Assembly (NCBI GenBank): GCA_964629965.1
Contig: CAZVRZ010000124.1
Span: 1-15,780 of the forward strand
From: CAZVRZ01 sp964629965
GTDB taxonomy: Bacteria; Chloroflexota; Anaerolineae; Anaerolineales; UBA4823
DNA: 15,780 nucleotides
Direction: 5' to 3'
Part shown: positions 13,774 through 15,780 of the stretch, piece after piece
Numbering within the stretch: the first letter of the stretch is position 1
How the letters are laid out: each line of letters begins with the position of its first letter
Program-made: the position numbers and the translations under genes
The notes under the pieces: model-generated
Database searches by the model: none
What the model was told of the DNA's origin: nothing
What the model saw: only the letters and a program-made list of their open reading frames with translations

Positions 13774-14993
13774 ATTTCACCAAGATTTTGCGAGTGGCCT
13801 GGGATGGCCTGAACCTCAACAAGATGCGTTCGTTCCTGACCACCCTGGGGGTGATCATTGGCGTGGCGTCGGTCATCATTATGTTGGCTGTCAGTGCAGG
13901 GGCCGAAGCTGCCATTGCCGAACAAATCAATGCCCTGGGCGCTAACTTGCTAATCGTTTCGCCGCTGCGCGGCACGCCGGGCGCAGCACGAACCCTGCTC
14001 TTGGATGATGCCAATGCCATAGCCCAACAGGTAGTTGGCATTGTAGGTGTATCAGCCGAGCAATCTCCTGCCACACAAACCGTCAAGGCCAACGGTGTGA
14101 CCCTGGAAGGGATTGCCCTGGTGGGCACCACCGCCGACTTCCCGATCGTGCGCGATTATGCCTTGGCCGAAGGCCGCTACTTCACGACCGATGATGACGA
14201 GCGCAAAAACAAACTGGTGGTGCTGGGTGCAGGCCTGGCCACTGACCTTTTTGGCGAGCAAAGTGCCTTGGGGCAGTCCATTACCATCGGGACGTTACGC
14301 CTGACGGTGATTGGCGTGATGGCGCCAAAGGGCCAGGTCGCCGATGTGGATTATGACGGGCGGGTGTACCTGCCGATCAACCTGGTGCTGGATAAGTTGA
14401 TGCCTACTGGATCGGGGGGCATATCCATGCGCGCAGACGCCGTCCGCACCATTTATATCAAAGTGGAAAGTCAGGACAAAATCGACAGCGTAATCACCCA
14501 GGTGACGACGCTGCTGGCCAGCCGTCATGATGTAAGTGTAACTCAGCCGAATTTTACCGTGCAAACCCAACAAGACGTTATTGCTACGCAAGAGGCTGCC
14601 ACGGCTGCCTTCCGCGACTTGTTAGCCTGGGTGGCAGGCGTGTCGCTGGTGGTAGGCGGTATCGGCATCATGAACATTATGCTGGTATCCGTGACTGAGC
14701 GCACGCGCGAAATTGGCCTGCGCATGGCGTTGGGGGCGCGCCCGGTGGATGTGATGCTGCAGTTCCTGGTCGAGGCGGTGATTCTAAGCCTGGCAGGCGG
14801 ACTGGTCGGCGTGTTGGCCGGCGTGAGCGGGTCATACTTGTTTGCCCAGTTAGGTACCATGCGCACCGAGCTTGTGCCAGTTTCCGTCCCGTTGGCATTT
14901 GGCGCCGCCGCCGCGGTGGGTATTTTCTTTGGCTATTATCCGGCGACCCAAGCCGCAAAGCTGGATCCGATCGTGGCCTTGCGCCACGAATAA
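13770..14993 (+). CDS. MacB-like ABC transporter permease (FtsX domain)
   Basis: A 407-residue permease with the MacB topology: one N-terminal membrane helix (about 20-42, in MRSFLTTLGVIIGVASVII), a large extracytoplasmic domain (about 43-280) and three C-terminal helices (about 283-307, 330-358, 370-390) forming the FtsX domain. Conserved stretches include GGIGIMNIMLVSVTERTREIGLRMALGA and the final YYPATQAAKLDPIVALRHE, both diagnostic of MacB-type permeases. This family acts mechanically on substrate outside the membrane rather than pumping through it. AGGAGG at 13757-13762 lies 7 nt before ATG 13770, and the start overlaps the ATPase stop. The lipoprotein follows 26 nt after its end. Confidence 0.95.
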   Translation: MNFTKILRVAWDGLNLNKMRSFLTTLGVIIGVASVIIMLAVSAGAEAAIAEQINALGANLLIVSPLRGTPGAARTLLLDDANAIAQQVVGIVGVSAEQSPATQTVKANGVTLEGIALVGTTADFPIVRDYALAEGRYFTTDDDERKNKLVVLGAGLATDLFGEQSALGQSITIGTLRLTVIGVMAPKGQVADVDYDGRVYLPINLVLDKLMPTGSGGISMRADAVRTIYIKVESQDKIDSVITQVTTLLASRHDVSVTQPNFTVQTQQDVIATQEAATAAFRDLLAWVAGVSLVVGGIGIMNIMLVSVTERTREIGLRMALGARPVDVMLQFLVEAVILSLAGGLVGVLAGVSGSYLFAQLGTMRTELVPVSVPLAFGAAAAVGIFFGYYPATQAAKLDPIVALRHE

Positions 14994-15019
14994 ATTGATC
15001 GTTGTACAGGAGAATAAAC

Positions 15020-15676
15020 ATGAAAACACGAAATACACTTTTGGTCATCCTGGCACTTGTGCTCAGTGCATGCAGCCAGACAGCCACCCCCACCACCCCG
15101 GTTGCCCTGGATACCCCGGTCACCTCAGCGGCCCTGGATACCCCAGCCACATTGGCGACCCTGGATAATCCAAACACTCCATCTGCGCCAGCCTTCGAGA
15201 GCGAGGCACGCGCCACCCTCGATACGGCCTATGAGAATGCCTTGTCTGAGCGTAACCAGCTGGCCTTGGGCACCCTCCGTTTGGAAGGGAGCGCCAGCGC
15301 CGTCACGCCAGAACAGGCGCAAACCATGCTGCCCTTTTGGCAGCTGCTGGGCAATTTGCAAGGAAGCGGCACGGCTGCCGATGCTGAGGTAAGCGCTGTT
15401 CTACAATCCATTGAAGATAGCCTGACGAATCAGCAGATCGTTGCCATCCAGGCGATGCAGTTGACGCAGACCGATTTACAGGATTGGGCCAGCGCCAGCG
15501 GTATCTCCTTGGGCGGCGGTACGGGCGCCGGCCAGGGCCAGGGGCAGGGCATGTCGCCTGAAGCGCGTGCCACGCGCCAGGCTGAAGCAGGGCGCTCGCC
15601 AGGAAGTTCTGGCGGCGGCACATCGACAGCGCTGGTGTCTGCTGTGATCGAGTACCTCGATCAGCTTACCCCGTGA
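15020..15676 (+). CDS. lipoprotein with 9-residue repeats and a Gly/Gln-rich tail
   Basis: A 218-residue exported lipoprotein. The lipobox is LSAC with C18 as the lipidated residue. It is followed by a Thr/Pro linker containing three 9-residue repeats (ALDTPVTSA, ALDTPATLA, TLDNPNTPS), a helical domain (about 55-165: AYENALSERNQLALGTLRLEG, TPEQAQTMLPFWQLLGNL, LTNQQIVAIQAM) and a low-complexity Gly/Gln/Ser tail. From memory, similar proteins follow split MacAB-type operons in several Chloroflexota; their job is not known to me. AGGAG lies 7 nt before ATG 15020. Its place at the end of the operon suggests an accessory or substrate of the exporter, or a surface sensor. The tail resembles that of the Gly-rich protein at 6908-7486. 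Confidence 0.8.
   Translation: MKTRNTLLVILALVLSACSQTATPTTPVALDTPVTSAALDTPATLATLDNPNTPSAPAFESEARATLDTAYENALSERNQLALGTLRLEGSASAVTPEQAQTMLPFWQLLGNLQGSGTAADAEVSAVLQSIEDSLTNQQIVAIQAMQLTQTDLQDWASASGISLGGGTGAGQGQGQGMSPEARATRQAEAGRSPGSSGGGTSTALVSAVIEYLDQLTP
15104..15184 (+). repeat. three 27-bp tandem repeats within the lipoprotein gene
   Basis: The block beginning GCCCTGGATACCCC recurs at 15104, 15131 and (as ACCCTGGATAATCC) 15158, an exact 27-bp period that keeps the frame and encodes nine residues per unit. The first two copies start identically and the third has diverged. Confidence 0.75.
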
Positions 15677-15711
15677 AGGGGGGAAATCATACCTTTTGGC
15701 CATCGGATTGA

Positions 15712-15780
15712 ATGAACCAGAAGCATATCTTGAAGCATCCGGAATGTGCCCAGGCGCTGCCCTATGCTATCGCCCCCCCC
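15712..15780 (+). CDS. possible start of a further gene (partial)
   Basis: From ATG 15712 a frame stays open for 23 codons to the window edge, beginning MNQKHILKHPECAQALPYA. The ribosome site is weak. A product cannot be named from this length, and the last eight bases are all C, a place where sequence errors are common. It follows the lipoprotein by 35 nt and could be part of the same operon. Confidence 0.25.
   Translation, partial: MNQKHILKHPECAQALPYAIAPP

Noticed and set aside
15660..15690. Terminator after the lipoprotein gene
   Set aside because: CCCC and GGGG can pair, but the stem is only 4 bp and is not followed by a U-run, so the operon may continue.
15773..15780. Run of eight C at the window end
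   Set aside because: A homopolymer at the edge cannot be interpreted without the continuing sequence.

Overview
The window looks like a chromosomal segment of a Chloroflexota bacterium, probably Anaerolineae-like. This is an inference from gene content: a very large SARP/BTAD-AAA-TPR regulator, a fused cytochrome b beside a Rieske protein and a triheme cytochrome c, a split MacAB-type exporter followed by a Gly/Gln-rich lipoprotein, and an AbiEi-type pair. No rRNA, tRNA or CRISPR array was found. GC content rises from the left (regulator) to the right (exporter operon).

Layout: (1) 48-856, minus strand, holds two small genes: an unknown 74-residue protein and a secreted protein that may be a truncated N-terminal piece. 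(2) 857-952 is a compact divergent control region. (3) 953-4573 encodes a 1206-residue SARP-type regulator that appears to start at CTG. (4) 4574-5118 holds a small winged-helix ORF without a clear ribosome site, a CTCCGAA/TTCGGAG repeat cluster and a C-rich stretch. (5) 5119-6273 is a decayed type IV toxin-antitoxin-like pair: a frameshifted AbiEi-like gene and a 39-codon stub of its partner, closed by a strong hairpin terminator. (6) 6436-7486, minus strand, holds thioredoxin and an exported Gly/Asn/Gln-rich protein. (7) 7712-11033 is a cytochrome bc operon: fused cytochrome b, Tat-type Rieske protein, membrane-anchored triheme cytochrome c. (8) 11111-11489, minus strand, is a broken peroxiredoxin-like gene. 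(9) 11564-15676 is an exporter operon (membrane fusion protein, ATPase, permease) ending in a lipoprotein with 27-bp repeats. A further ORF may begin at 15712 and run off the end.

The most interesting signal is regulatory. Three promoters (cytochrome bc operon, the divergent Gly-rich gene, the exporter operon) share one design: heptamers resembling TCTTCAC in direct repeat every 11 bp, the last ending exactly 10 nt before a -10-like hexamer. That geometry is typical of OmpR/PhoB-type activators that replace the -35 box. A fourth promoter, next to the SARP gene, has a different heptamer (ACGCACG on the minus strand), also repeated at 11 bp and 9 nt from a perfect TATAAT, as expected for a SARP operator. 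I infer that respiration, an exported Gly-rich protein and an exporter/lipoprotein operon form one regulon, and that the SARP protein controls its divergent neighbours. No response-regulator gene for the TCTTCAC sites lies in the window.
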